A stretch of 38,427 bases of DNA. Source: Acherontichlamydia pituitae (GTDB lineage: Bacteria; Chlamydiota; Chlamydiia; Chlamydiales; Rhabdochlamydiaceae). The translations under genes and the position numbers were made by a program. The stretch lies in the NCBI GenBank assembly GCA_019634675.1, contig JAHCAX010000012.1, positions 1 through 38,427 on the forward strand, read 5' to 3'. Below, piece by piece: positions 30,859-38,427 of this stretch. Numbering within the stretch: the stretch's first letter is position 1; each line of letters opens with the position of its first letter. Below the pieces are notes generated by a model, which worked only from the letters and a program-made list of their open reading frames with translations, did not search any database and had not been told where the DNA came from.

Positions 30859-31968
30859 TCAGCACTTAGCTGCCACCTGCGTGCGGTTTACGGCACACGT
30901 TGCATTGGGAAAACCCAAAGCAAGCCTGCAAAGATTTCGACTGGCATTCCAGTCGGCGTGCTGCAGGCTTCCACAAGAACATTTAAATAGGTGCCTTTTG
31001 CGGACACCTAAACAACCACAAACGGAGCAAGTTTGACTACTATAGGCTGGATTGACATACAGCACAGAAAGACCTTTTGCTTCGGCCTTGTATTCGATAA
31101 ATGTCTGAAGCTGTCTAAATCCCCAACGGTGCAGGCGTGTCCGCATTCTTTTTCCCGCTTTAATCCGCTTGCGGATATTCGTCAGATCCTCCAATACAAT
31201 TGTACCTGCATTCTGTTCGATTGCCTCTTGAATAATCCATTTGCTCAATTCATGGTTGGTCTGTTTCATGCGGCGGCGCTCTTTGCCAGAGATTTTCTTC
31301 AGCAATTGTTTTGCCGATTGAGAACCGTTGGACTGCAGCGCTCGCCGCTTTGCAAGAAATTGATCTCTTTTGAAGCGGATCCTGCCTCCGCTAAAAAGCA
31401 CATTGGAACTTGTTGCAAAAACATTATTTTCACCCAAGTCGACTCCCAAAAGGCCCTCCCCCTTTTCCAAAATAGGATCTGGAAGATCGAGGACCAAGTT
31501 GAAATACCATTTCCCTTTTTTGCAGACCAACTCTCCCTCTTTAGAAATACCTTGAAGAAAGTAGACTTTTTGGAATGGTCCGAACTTCAAGGGAACCTTG
31601 ATCCTTTTTTCCAAAGTATACAGGGTTATGGTTTCTCCTTTGATCGTATAGGTCCTTTTATCGAAATGGACGCTTCTTCCTTTATGGAAGCTCAGGACAG
31701 GAACTTCTTCATTAGGAAGGATCGATTTGGCTTGGTAAGCTTTGCAAACAGAATAGATCGCATTGCAGACCATTTGCGAGCCCAAAGGGGATGCAAGACG
31801 AGTTTTTGTATAGACAAGCTTGTGAAGCGCTACCCTATTCCAGCAGCGATTGACAATAGCATCTGGAACAATCTGATTACATGCTTTATGGTAAGCTTCT
31901 TGCAATTGCAAAAGCTGTTGTCCTTGTTTCTGAGTTGTGTTCAATCGGATGCTGATGGTACGTTTCAT
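30859..31968 (-). CDS. tnpB: TnpB RNA-guided nuclease (IS200/IS605 superfamily)
   Basis: A 369-residue RuvC-fold nuclease, ancestor type of Cas12. The catalytic acids are Asp177 (GVDLGEN), Glu260 (IVLEDL) and Asp339 (HADWNASRN), all present. The zinc ribbon has Cys314-x-x-Cys317 and Cys330-x-Cys332; the second pair is one residue shorter than usual. The start is ATG 31968 (MKRTISIRLN), with a TTG two codons upstream as an alternative. No tnpA or relaxase is nearby, so movement would need help in trans. The 347-codon opposite-strand frame is a shadow. Confidence 0.93.
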   Translation of the reverse strand: MKRTISIRLNTTQKQGQQLLQLQEAYHKACNQIVPDAIVNRCWNRVALHKLVYTKTRLASPLGSQMVCNAIYSVCKAYQAKSILPNEEVPVLSFHKGRSVHFDKRTYTIKGETITLYTLEKRIKVPLKFGPFQKVYFLQGISKEGELVCKKGKWYFNLVLDLPDPILEKGEGLLGVDLGENNVFATSSNVLFSGGRIRFKRDQFLAKRRALQSNGSQSAKQLLKKISGKERRRMKQTNHELSKWIIQEAIEQNAGTIVLEDLTNIRKRIKAGKRMRTRLHRWGFRQLQTFIEYKAEAKGLSVLYVNPAYSSQTCSVCGCLGVRKRHLFKCSCGSLQHADWNASRNLCRLALGFPNATCAVNRTQVAAKC

Positions 31969-32020
31969 AGACAAAAATTTTCTTTTAAGCTTATTTTATT
32001 TTCAATCAAAAAAAATGGAG

Positions 32021-32062
32021 CAGCGCTTCCTCCCAGCCCTGAAGGACTGGGTTTCCGCGCTG
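32021..32062 (-). repeat. left-end hairpin of the TnpB element
   Basis: Stem CAGCGC (32021-32026) with GCGCTG (32057-32062), then inner CCCAG (32032-32036) with CTGGG (32047-32051), loop around TTCAGG. On the minus strand it is followed by a run of eight T, so it could also act as a terminator toward tnpB. It ends 10 bases before the rnr ATG. Confidence 0.55.
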
Positions 32063-32072
32063 TCATACTAGG

Positions 32073-34268
32073 ATGAAGAAAAAGAAACCCGCACCTCCCC
32101 CTAAAAAGTCCGCCAAGCCCAAGATCGAGCAGAACCTCTCCAAGGTGATCCTCCAGTTCATGAACGGCAAGCGGTATAAGCCGCTGACACAGCAAGAACT
32201 GCTCGAGCGATTGAACATCCCCGATTCCCTTGGAGCCGAGTGCAAAAAGATCATCACCGACCTGATCAAAGAAAAACAGATCGAGGTCCATAAAAAAAAA
32301 TTATGCCTCCCTGGCCCTCAAGAAGAGGTGGTCACCGGCATTTTGCGCATGCACCCCAAAGGATTCGGGTTTGTCATCCCCGACTCCCCTTCCCAGTGCC
32401 CTCAGGATGTCTTCATCCCCAAACACCTCACCGATAACGCTGTAGACGGCGACCATGTCGAGATCGTGATCAATCCCAATTCTTCTTCGGAAAAAGGCCC
32501 AGAGGGCAAGATCGTCTCTGTTCTTAACCGCGCCCGCAAACACCTTGCAGGAACGATCAAGCAAATTAACTCAAACGGCGATATCGTCGCCTATGTTCCG
32601 ATCCTCGGGGTCAATAAACCCGTCATCGTGAAGCTGGCTTCAGACACGCATATAAAAATTGGCGACCGGGTCATTATGAAAGTGCTTGAGTGGGGCAATG
32701 AACGGGAACAGACCGTTTGCGAGATCAGCCATATCTTAGGCCACATCCTCGATCCGTCCTGCGATGTACTGGCAGCTGTCGAAGAGTTCGACATCCGCCA
32801 CGCATTCCCAAAGCCTGCAATCGAGCAGGCAAAAGCTTTTGGAAAAAAGGTCCCGGCTAAAGACCTCAAAAAAAGGGTCGATCTCACAAAGCTCGAATGC
32901 TTCACCATCGATCCCGACACCGCAAAAGACTTTGACGACGCTCTAACCCTTAGTAAAGACCGGAAGGGAAACTTTCATCTCGGCGTCCATATCGCCGACG
33001 TCGCCCACTACGTTTCGCCTGGCACCCCATTGGACAAAGAAGCGCAGCTGCGTTGCAACTCGACCTATTTTCCCGGCACTTGCGTTCCGATGCTCCCCGA
33101 AGAGCTATCGAACGAGCTTTGCTCATTGAAGCCCGAAGTGGTCCGCCTGACCGTCTCCGTCATGATGGACTTCGATAAGACAGGCACCCTGATCAAGCAT
33201 GAAGTGGTCCGCTCTTACATCCATAGCGCAAAGCGGTTCACCTATTTTGAAGCGAAAGACGTCCTCGATGGGAAAAAGAAAAGCCCTCATGCCAAGACCC
33301 TCAAGCTGATGGTCGATCTGTGCCATCTGTTAAAGAAGAAGCGGTATGAACGGGGCAGCATCGACTTTGCCTTGCCAGAGATGGTCATCCTCGTCGATGA
33401 AAAAGGGAGCCCTACCGGCCTTAAAAAGATCGAGTACGACATCACCCACCAGCTCGTCGAAGAGTTCATGTTGAAGGCCAATGAGATGGTTGCAAGAGAA
33501 CTAAACAGCCGCGGCAAGATGCTGATGTACCGCGTGCATGAAGAGCCTGCGGAAGAAAATTTCGAAGACTTCTTTCAATTTGCGCGCAGTTTGGGATTCC
33601 ATCTTCCTCCGAAACCAACAAGCGCCGACTTGCAAAAACTCTTCCAAGAGGCCAAACAAAGCCCGCATAGCCAGCAGCTCTCTATCGCCTTCATCAGAAG
33701 CATGAAGCTTGCCCAGTACTCCTCGAACAACGTTGGGCATTTCGGCCTTGCATTGGAACACTATTGCCACTTTACAAGCCCGATCCGCCGCTACAGCGAC
33801 CTCGTCATCCAGCGCCTCCTCTTCGACGAGGAGCCGGAAGAGATGGACCTGGACGAGATCGCCCTCAAGTGCTCTGAGCAGGAGCGGGTCAGCTTCCGAT
33901 CGGAGAGCAGCGTAAAAAATCTCAAAAAACTGCGCCTGTTAAGACACTACCTCAATGAAAATCCCTACCAGGAGCACACAGCTCTCATCACTCGGATCAA
34001 GCCATTTGGGGTCTATTTTGAACTGGAAAATCTTGGCCTGGAAGGTTTCTTGCACATTTCAGAACTAGAAGATGATTATTTCCTTCACGATCCCGTCCGC
34101 AATATCCTCGTCGGCAAATCGACCGGAAAGACCCATGCTTTAGGAGAAAAGATCAAAGTCATCATCACGCAGGTCGACCTGATCCTCCAAGAGACCAAAT
34201 GGATGCTTGCGACCGCGACTCCCAGAAAGCCCTCTTCTTCAATGAAGCGAAAGCGTCGTGGAAGATAG
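32073..34268 (+). CDS. rnr: ribonuclease R (RNB-family 3'-5' exoribonuclease)
   Basis: Degrades structured RNA, including rRNA and mRNA fragments. The 731 residues have a basic Lys/Pro-rich N-terminus, a winged-helix region, two cold-shock-like domains (about residues 75-230) and the RNB catalytic domain with FTIDPDTAKDFDDA (the four Asp metal site). HLGVHIADVAHYV and the CHFTSPIRRYSDLVIQR segment follow. The C-terminus is an S1 domain (ALITRIKPFGVYFELENLGL) and a basic tail. The upstream region is occupied by the TnpB element end, so the native promoter may have been changed. The stop overlaps the next gene by 11 bases. Confidence 0.96.
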   Translation: MKKKKPAPPPKKSAKPKIEQNLSKVILQFMNGKRYKPLTQQELLERLNIPDSLGAECKKIITDLIKEKQIEVHKKKLCLPGPQEEVVTGILRMHPKGFGFVIPDSPSQCPQDVFIPKHLTDNAVDGDHVEIVINPNSSSEKGPEGKIVSVLNRARKHLAGTIKQINSNGDIVAYVPILGVNKPVIVKLASDTHIKIGDRVIMKVLEWGNEREQTVCEISHILGHILDPSCDVLAAVEEFDIRHAFPKPAIEQAKAFGKKVPAKDLKKRVDLTKLECFTIDPDTAKDFDDALTLSKDRKGNFHLGVHIADVAHYVSPGTPLDKEAQLRCNSTYFPGTCVPMLPEELSNELCSLKPEVVRLTVSVMMDFDKTGTLIKHEVVRSYIHSAKRFTYFEAKDVLDGKKKSPHAKTLKLMVDLCHLLKKKRYERGSIDFALPEMVILVDEKGSPTGLKKIEYDITHQLVEEFMLKANEMVARELNSRGKMLMYRVHEEPAEENFEDFFQFARSLGFHLPPKPTSADLQKLFQEAKQSPHSQQLSIAFIRSMKLAQYSSNNVGHFGLALEHYCHFTSPIRRYSDLVIQRLLFDEEPEEMDLDEIALKCSEQERVSFRSESSVKNLKKLRLLRHYLNENPYQEHTALITRIKPFGVYFELENLGLEGFLHISELEDDYFLHDPVRNILVGKSTGKTHALGEKIKVIITQVDLILQETKWMLATATPRKPSSSMKRKRRGR

Positions 34269-34839
34269 CCTTCTTAAGCTTGAGTTTTATCTAAGCGATG
34301 ATGTCGTAGCAATCGCCCGCGCCTTGCTTGGCAAGCGCCTCTATACAAACATCGACGGTCAAGTCACAGGAGGCCTCATTACCGAAACAGAAGCCTATGC
34401 AGGCCCTAACGACCGGGCAAGCCACGCCTACAACAACCGGCGCACCGCCCGCACTGAAGTGATGTTTCATCAGGGCGGGATCGCCTATGTCTATCTCTGC
34501 TACGGGATCCACCATCTCCTCAATGTCGTGACAAATAGAGAAGGGATCCCTCATGCCGTATTAATCCGTGGAATCTTTCCGACTGTTGGGATCGAGACAA
34601 TGCTCAAAAGGCGCAACAAGGACAAGCTCGACCACCGATTGACAAGCGGGCCCGGCTCCGTCTGCCAAGCCCTTGGGATCAACATGCAGCAGAACGGAAC
34701 CCGCTTCGACAGCGGGTCGCTGTGGATTGAAGAGGGCATGCACCTCTCCTCTTGTCAAATAGAGACCAGCGCGCGGATCGGCATCGATTACGCCGGTGAA
34801 GATGCATTGCTTCCCTGGCGCTTTATTTTTTCTCCTTAA
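34258..34839 (+). CDS. DNA-3-methyladenine glycosylase (AAG/MPG family)
   Basis: Excises alkylated purines such as 3-methyladenine and hypoxanthine from DNA. The 193 residues show the family hallmark ITETEAYAGPNDRASHA with the catalytic Glu, followed by MFHQGGIAYVYLCYGIHHLLNVVT and RLTSGPGSVCQALGI. It is close to the normal length. It starts at a GTG inside the end of rnr, preceded by purine-rich sequence. It may be cotranscribed with rnr. Confidence 0.94.
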   Translation: MEDSLLKLEFYLSDDVVAIARALLGKRLYTNIDGQVTGGLITETEAYAGPNDRASHAYNNRRTARTEVMFHQGGIAYVYLCYGIHHLLNVVTNREGIPHAVLIRGIFPTVGIETMLKRRNKDKLDHRLTSGPGSVCQALGINMQQNGTRFDSGSLWIEEGMHLSSCQIETSARIGIDYAGEDALLPWRFIFSP

Positions 34840-34929
34840 CTTATGTCGCTTGCTTAGATATAAGTTCGCTAGCTTTGGATCATGCAATATCTGGGTGACT
34901 TTTTAGTTTTAGTGGGATAAATTCTTTGC

Positions 34930-35796
34930 ATGAGCTTTTTTAAATTTTTCATATTCAACATCCTTCTCTATAGCACTTTACTAACACATGCAGTCGAATT
35001 TCAGAATGTAAATAATTTTGATGTACTCGAACAGGAAGAATCTTACGATCAAGATACTCTGATAATTTTCGATGTGGATAAAGTTTTGCTTGTTTTAACT
35101 GAACCAACAGATCGAGAATATCGAAAAGAACGAGCTGCTGCGAGAACAGTCTATTCTTTATGGAATCCCGAATCAGAGTTAAGCAAACAATTAGATCAAT
35201 CTACTAAAGAAAGGCTTTGGTCGATTTATCTGCAAAACATACAACCCATGTTGTTGGATCCAAAAATCCCAGAACTCATTCAAAAACTGCAAAAGAGAAA
35301 AGTTAAGGTTATTGCCCTTACAAGATTTCCAGTTGGAAAATGTGGCATGATTCCCTCTCTTGAAGAGCATAGAGTACAACAACTAGCAGCTAATAAAATT
35401 AATTTTAGCACGTCGTTTCCTGAGGTTTGTTCTTTAACATTCCCTCAATTCGCCCTGCAAGATAAACACCCCACGTTTTTAAAGGGCATTTTGTTTACCC
35501 ATATGACAGCTAGCTCAAAAGGTGAACTATTGAAGGCATTTTTTAAGCAGATAAACTGGACTCCTAAGAAAGTCGTTGCTTTCGACGATAAATTGGACAA
35601 TCTCCGGTCCATGCAAGAGACATTGAATACGCTAGAAGTAGAATTTAAAGGCTTTGAGTTTACTGGAGCAACTCAGTTCCCAGCTGTCTTCGATCAAATT
35701 CTCGCTGAATTTCAGTTCCAATATTTGCTTGAAAACGAGAAGTGGCTTCCCAGTGCAGAAGCATACAAAATGCTTGACCTTTCTTCTGAAAAGTAA
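34930..35796 (+). CDS. secreted DUF2608-type HAD-like protein
   Basis: A 288-residue protein with an N-terminal signal peptide (residues 1-21, hydrophobic, ending LLTHA). It has HAD motifs: LIIFDVDKVLL with Asp48 and Asp50, VIALTRFP for motif II, and VVAFDDKLDNLRSM for motif IV. Proteins of this kind (DUF2608) are, as I recall, abundant in Chlamydia-related bacteria, Legionella and Rickettsia and are probably exported phosphatases of unknown substrate. The gene is visibly more AT-rich, using AGA, AAA and TTA codons freely, than rnr or the DUF502 genes beside it, which suggests later acquisition. Confidence 0.8.
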   Translation: MSFFKFFIFNILLYSTLLTHAVEFQNVNNFDVLEQEESYDQDTLIIFDVDKVLLVLTEPTDREYRKERAAARTVYSLWNPESELSKQLDQSTKERLWSIYLQNIQPMLLDPKIPELIQKLQKRKVKVIALTRFPVGKCGMIPSLEEHRVQQLAANKINFSTSFPEVCSLTFPQFALQDKHPTFLKGILFTHMTASSKGELLKAFFKQINWTPKKVVAFDDKLDNLRSMQETLNTLEVEFKGFEFTGATQFPAVFDQILAEFQFQYLLENEKWLPSAEAYKMLDLSSEK

Positions 35797-35896
35797 AGCA
35801 CTCTACCAAGACAGCTCTAGAATATTCGAAAGAAAAAGCATTAGAACCACCTTCCTGCTGATCCCATTATCTGCCTCATCCAGTCTGATAAAAAAA

Positions 35897-35925
35897 TTGC
35901 AAAGCTAAGCAAATCTCTATAAAAT
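35897..35925 (+). promoter_or_regulatory. sigma70-like promoter of the DUF502 pair
   Basis: TTGCAA at 35897-35902, 17-base spacer, TAAAAT at 35920-35925. The leader would be about 35 bases, with GGAG close to the ATG at 35968. Confidence 0.6.
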
Positions 35926-35967
35926 AATTAAGGTCTCAGGCCACAATGCAAAAACGGAGCGCACCTC

Positions 35968-36627
35968 ATGAAAAAACACTTTATCACCGGTCTTGTCATC
36001 CTGCTGCCCCTTGCGGTCACAGTTGCCGTCCTGGTCTTCCTGATCAACTTTTTGACACAACCCTTTATCGGCTTCGTCTCTGCAATCCTGGAAGATTTCC
36101 ACATCATCAATCGGGGATTCCTCTTCCTGACTCCTGAGCAGCTCATCCGCTATGGCAGTAAAATCATCATTTTGATCTTCCTCTTCCTGATCACGGTAGG
36201 CCTTGGCATTATTACCCGCTGGTTCGTCCTTCATGCCCTTTTCCGCCTTGGCGATAAAATCCTTCACAAGATCCCGATCGTCAATACGGTCTATAAGACG
36301 ACCCAAGACATTATCAAGACCCTCTTTGTCTCAGACAAAAATTCTTTCAAACAGGTCGTCATGGTCCCATTTCCCCGTGCGGATGTTTATGTCCTCGGCC
36401 TGATCGCTAGAGAATCTCCCGATGTTTGCTCGCATGCCGTCAATGAAAGCCTGATCTCCGTCCTCGTACCGACAACTCCCAACCCCACCACAGGTTTTCT
36501 CATGATGTTCCGAAAAGAGGACCTGATCTTCGTCGACATCAAGCCAGAAGATGCGATCAAGTACATTGTCTCATGCGGTGTCATCGTTCCGGGCGGCGCG
36601 CCAACCCAACCCAACTTCCACCCATGA
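35968..36627 (+). CDS. DUF502 family membrane protein, first paralogue
   Basis: A 219-residue protein with two hydrophobic segments (ITGLVILLPLAVTVAVLVFLI at the N-terminus, and SKIIILIFLFLITVGLGIIT near residue 75) and a cytoplasmic C-terminal domain. Motifs shared with its neighbour include IPIVNTVYKTTQDIIKTLF, VVMVPFPRADVY and FIVSCGV-like ends. DUF502 proteins have no assigned biochemical role. A GGAG site precedes the ATG. The TGA overlaps the second paralogue by four bases. Confidence 0.88.
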   Translation: MKKHFITGLVILLPLAVTVAVLVFLINFLTQPFIGFVSAILEDFHIINRGFLFLTPEQLIRYGSKIIILIFLFLITVGLGIITRWFVLHALFRLGDKILHKIPIVNTVYKTTQDIIKTLFVSDKNSFKQVVMVPFPRADVYVLGLIARESPDVCSHAVNESLISVLVPTTPNPTTGFLMMFRKEDLIFVDIKPEDAIKYIVSCGVIVPGGAPTQPNFHP

Positions 36628-37295
36628 AAAAATATTTTTTTACTGGCTTTATCACCCTCCTGCCCATCGCGCTTACGGTCATCATTGCCGTCTGGCTGTT
36701 CGACCTGTTCACGACCCCTTTGGCCGGCATCATGGAAACTCTGATCCGCGCCTCTGAGAAAAAGTGGAACTTAAGCTTGGAAAACCATGCTACCTTAGTC
36801 GTATTCTTAAGCCGGGTCTTAGCATTTATCCTCCTTATTATCATGATCTTCTTCTTAGGAGTCCTGGGAAGGAAGTTCTTGATGAACTTCTTCTTGCGGC
36901 TAACTGACAGGCTATTTTCCCATATTCCTTTGGTCCGGACCATCTACCGTCTAAGCAACGAGATCACCAAGGCTGTTTTTTCTGAGAACAAGAAAACTTT
37001 TAAAGAAACAGTTTTAGTCCCCTTTCCCCATCATGAAGCGCATGCCATCGGCTTCCTGACCGGAGAGTCGCCGAGCGTTTTCAAGGAGAAGACGCAGACA
37101 GACCTTGCCATCTTCGTGCCGACAGCCCCCCATCCGATGTCGGGATTTGTCCTTCTGACACCAAAAAAGATCGCGATCCCTGTCGATGTGTCGGTGGAAG
37201 ATGCGTTCAAATTTATTATTTCTTGCGGCGTGATCCATCCAGGAGAACAGCCGCCAGCCTCAGATACTCCTTCTGCGTCTCAAAACTCTCCCTAG
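36624..37295 (+). CDS. DUF502 family membrane protein, second paralogue
   Basis: A 223-residue protein clearly homologous to the preceding one over its whole length: the MKK(Y/H)F.TG start, HIPLVRTIYRLSNEITKAVF, TVLVPFPHHEAHAIGFLTGESP, VFVPTAPHP-like block and FIISCGVIHPG end. It arose by tandem duplication and diverged strongly, keeping topology and loop motifs. The true start is ATG 36624 in the ATGA overlap; the open frame from 36573 lies within its neighbour. The coupling suggests the two make a hetero-oligomer or serve together. Confidence 0.88.
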   Translation: MKKYFFTGFITLLPIALTVIIAVWLFDLFTTPLAGIMETLIRASEKKWNLSLENHATLVVFLSRVLAFILLIIMIFFLGVLGRKFLMNFFLRLTDRLFSHIPLVRTIYRLSNEITKAVFSENKKTFKETVLVPFPHHEAHAIGFLTGESPSVFKEKTQTDLAIFVPTAPHPMSGFVLLTPKKIAIPVDVSVEDAFKFIISCGVIHPGEQPPASDTPSASQNSP

Positions 37296-37322
37296 AAAGT
37301 TTCAAAAACCAACGATTTGCAC

Positions 37323-37352
37323 TTGCAACTTTTAAAGGCCTCTCTCTATAAT
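37323..37352 (+). promoter_or_regulatory. sigma70-like promoter of the small-protein/ybeY operon
   Basis: TTGCAA at 37323-37328, 18-base spacer, consensus TATAAT at 37347-37352. A second TTGCAACTT occurs just after the -10 box (37355-37363), giving a direct repeat around the promoter. Confidence 0.6.
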
Positions 37353-37390
37353 AGTTGCAACTTGTCATTTTAATTTCAGGAGTTTTTCTC

Positions 37391-37564
37391 ATGGTACGTC
37401 TGAGCAAACAAACAAAAGACCGCAGTGTGTCTCCACGCCGCCCTCGCGCTCCAGCACAGAAAACTGGCGCTAAAAAGGATAAACTGACTGGTGGTTTCAA
37501 AGCCCATGCCAACGCAGCTGAAGGCAATTTGGCCGGATCGCTTTTTATTCCTAAAATTTCATAA
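37391..37564 (+). CDS. small basic protein, conserved beside ybeY in Chlamydiae
   Basis: A 57-residue, strongly basic protein (SPRRPRAPAQKTGAKKDKL in the middle). An AGGAG site precedes the ATG at 37391. I recall two tiny genes next to the ybeY homologue in Chlamydia (CT421.1 and CT421.2), and the context here is the same. The function is unknown; size and charge suggest RNA or ribosome association. Confidence 0.7.
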   Translation: MVRLSKQTKDRSVSPRRPRAPAQKTGAKKDKLTGGFKAHANAAEGNLAGSLFIPKIS

Positions 37565-37583
37565 ATTCAAAGGATTTTTTACC

Positions 37584-37745
37584 ATGTCCAGACATCCCAG
37601 CTACGGCAAATCAAGCAAATCAGCTAAGAAGCGCAATGTATTAAAACGTTTTGAGCGCGTAGACGTTCTACGGAAACTTGGCCGATGGAAAGACGGTGAG
37701 AACAAAAAAGTGACCGCCCTTCCAAAAACGCCTATTCTTCCCTAA
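37584..37745 (+). CDS. small basic protein of the Chlamydiae/Verrucomicrobia family
   Basis: A 53-residue protein beginning MSRHPSYGKSSKSAKKRNVL and continuing with FERVDVLRKLGRWKDG. I recognise it as the short basic protein conserved across Chlamydiae and Verrucomicrobia, which I recall as model TIGR04137. Its biochemical role is not known to me. An AAAGGA site lies about 10 bases before the ATG at 37584. It is cotranscribed with the preceding 57-residue gene and probably with ybeY. Confidence 0.85.
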   Translation: MSRHPSYGKSSKSAKKRNVLKRFERVDVLRKLGRWKDGENKKVTALPKTPILP

Positions 37746-37765
37746 TCGACCGTCGTAGACCACTC

Positions 37766-38221
37766 GTGACGACAACGCTCTATAATCAGCAAAGAGACCT
37801 TCCCATTTCAACAGAATCAGTTGAACGGGTGGTCTCTTTTTTATTACATGCGCTTAAAATTCATTGCGATGAAGTCATCTTGCACTTCGTCACCAAGCGA
37901 AAGATCTGCCAGACGCATCAAATTTTTTTCAACGACCCCGCTCCCACCGATTGCATCTCTTTTCCGTTAGACCCTCCTAAGTCCAAGCATAGCGGGCATG
38001 CCATCTTAGGGGAAATTTTCATTTGTCCTAAAGTCGCCATCGAATATGGCAAGGAGCATGGACTAGACGCCTACGAAGAGGCTACCCGCTATCTTGTCCA
38101 CGGCCTTCTGCATTTGATCGGCTTTGATGATATCATCCCGGAAGAGCGCTCAAGAATGAGAAGAAAGGAAAACCAGTGCATGAAACTCTTGTCCAACCAT
38201 GGAATCCTCATTCAAAAATAG
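37766..38221 (+). CDS. ybeY: endoribonuclease YbeY (rRNA maturation factor)
   Basis: A 151-residue zinc-dependent RNase needed for 16S rRNA 3'-end maturation in many bacteria. It has the motif NDPAPTDCISFPL, LGEIFICP and the metal motif VHGLLHLIGFDD. Only the first two of the three canonical His (HGxLHLxGxDH) are retained; the last is Asp here. The start is a GTG (37766), 20 bases after the previous stop, without a strong ribosome binding site. It is the last gene of a short operon and is followed by a MITE-like element. Confidence 0.92.
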   Translation: MTTTLYNQQRDLPISTESVERVVSFLLHALKIHCDEVILHFVTKRKICQTHQIFFNDPAPTDCISFPLDPPKSKHSGHAILGEIFICPKVAIEYGKEHGLDAYEEATRYLVHGLLHLIGFDDIIPEERSRMRRKENQCMKLLSNHGILIQK

Positions 38222-38269
38222 TCATTTGCTCATTGAGCAAAAAACCCGAAAGGCTTAAGAAAGCAAATA

Positions 38270-38427
38270 GAGGCAGTTGCAAAACTGCTTTGACCGGAAA
38301 AATCGATGATTTTGAGACCAGTTACAAGTGTCAGCAAAGCTGCCACGCCCCATTTGACGAGGCTACGGATACACGAGAAGGTCCGGCGGATCTTCGCAGT
38401 GAGAAGTAGGTGAAGCGGGCTTGACCG
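38270..38427 (+). repeat. MITE-like palindromic element, copy C (cut by window end)
   Basis: It begins with the terminus GAGGCAGTTGCAAAACT, then the conserved core GGAAAAATCGATGATTTT at 38296-38313 and a CAGCAAAGCTGCCACG block, closely matching copy B in the same order. The first 158 bases are visible and the other terminus should lie beyond the window. Confidence 0.75.

Larger units (their letters stand above)
30829..32062 (-). mobile_element. IS200/IS605-superfamily element with tnpB only (IS1341 type)
   Basis: A single tnpB flanked by imperfect hairpins and no tnpA. The downstream (right) end after the tnpB stop has CTCCTGCCTTTAGGCGGAG (minus strand, 30832-30850). The upstream end has the stem-loop 32021-32062. 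Exact boundaries are uncertain because these elements do not make target duplications. The element separates a HAD gene from rnr. Confidence 0.65.

Noticed and set aside
31033..32076. 347-codon frame opposite tnpB
   Set aside because: tnpB on the other strand has all catalytic motifs, and this frame has none.
38226..38240. Hairpin TTGCTC-ATT-GAGCAA after ybeY as a terminator
   Set aside because: On the plus strand it is followed by A residues, not T, so it is not a plausible ybeY terminator.

Overview
The window looks like a chromosome segment of a Chlamydia-related bacterium (order Parachlamydiales or similar). I base this on gene order and content. pyrG, ruvX, zwf and pgl occur in the order I recall from Chlamydia. 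There is also a small basic protein of the Chlamydiae/Verrucomicrobia type next to ybeY, a LolC/LolD pair, a DUF2608 protein, an ankyrin effector candidate and several exported or coiled-coil proteins of unknown function. Base composition is moderate over most of the window, with a few clearly AT-rich genes. No rRNA, tRNA or CRISPR array was recognised.

Layout. 1-943: an IS5-family element (two ORFs joined by a frameshift) abutting the 3' end of sdaA (minus strand). 2564-6135: a small secreted peptide, then the overlapping operon pyrG-ruvX-nadA. 6141-7820: a coiled-coil membrane protein. 7965-11595: a 183-bp palindromic element in the zwf leader, then the overlapping operon zwf-opcA-pgl. 11589-15365: a second copy of that element, an SDR epimerase, TerC with a start-region hairpin, and an ankyrin protein. 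15526-18485: tsaD, an Arg/Gln-rich repeat protein and rpmG. 18600-23641: an overlapping run lolC-lolD-ugd-ispA. 23708-28329: a papain-like candidate, a sugar transferase, a 164-bp palindrome, an MreD-like protein and a large unknown protein. 28528-30827: suhB-folD and a HAD phosphatase. 30859-32062: a solitary TnpB element. 32073-34839: rnr and a DNA-3-methyladenine glycosylase. 34930-38221: DUF2608, two tandem DUF502 genes, two very small genes and ybeY, followed by a third copy of the palindromic element running off the window.

How the genes work together. zwf, opcA and pgl make up the NADPH-producing oxidative branch entry, with the assembly factor encoded between the two enzymes. pyrG, ruvX and nadA are translationally coupled. 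lolC-lolD sorts lipoproteins, while ugd and the polyprenyl-phosphate sugar transferase suggest envelope or surface glycan synthesis, with ispA supplying prenyl chains. tsaD, rpmG, rnr and ybeY serve translation and RNA maturation.

The main novelty is a family of about 183-bp fully palindromic MITE-like elements. There are two complete copies, one copy cut by the window end, and one solo terminus. One copy and the solo terminus supply the stop codon of the neighbouring gene. Other points of interest are a separate 164-bp palindrome filling one intergenic gap, a start-codon-proximal hairpin on the terC leader, two proteins with cysteine-protease-like motifs (one in permuted order), and a TnpB without TnpA.
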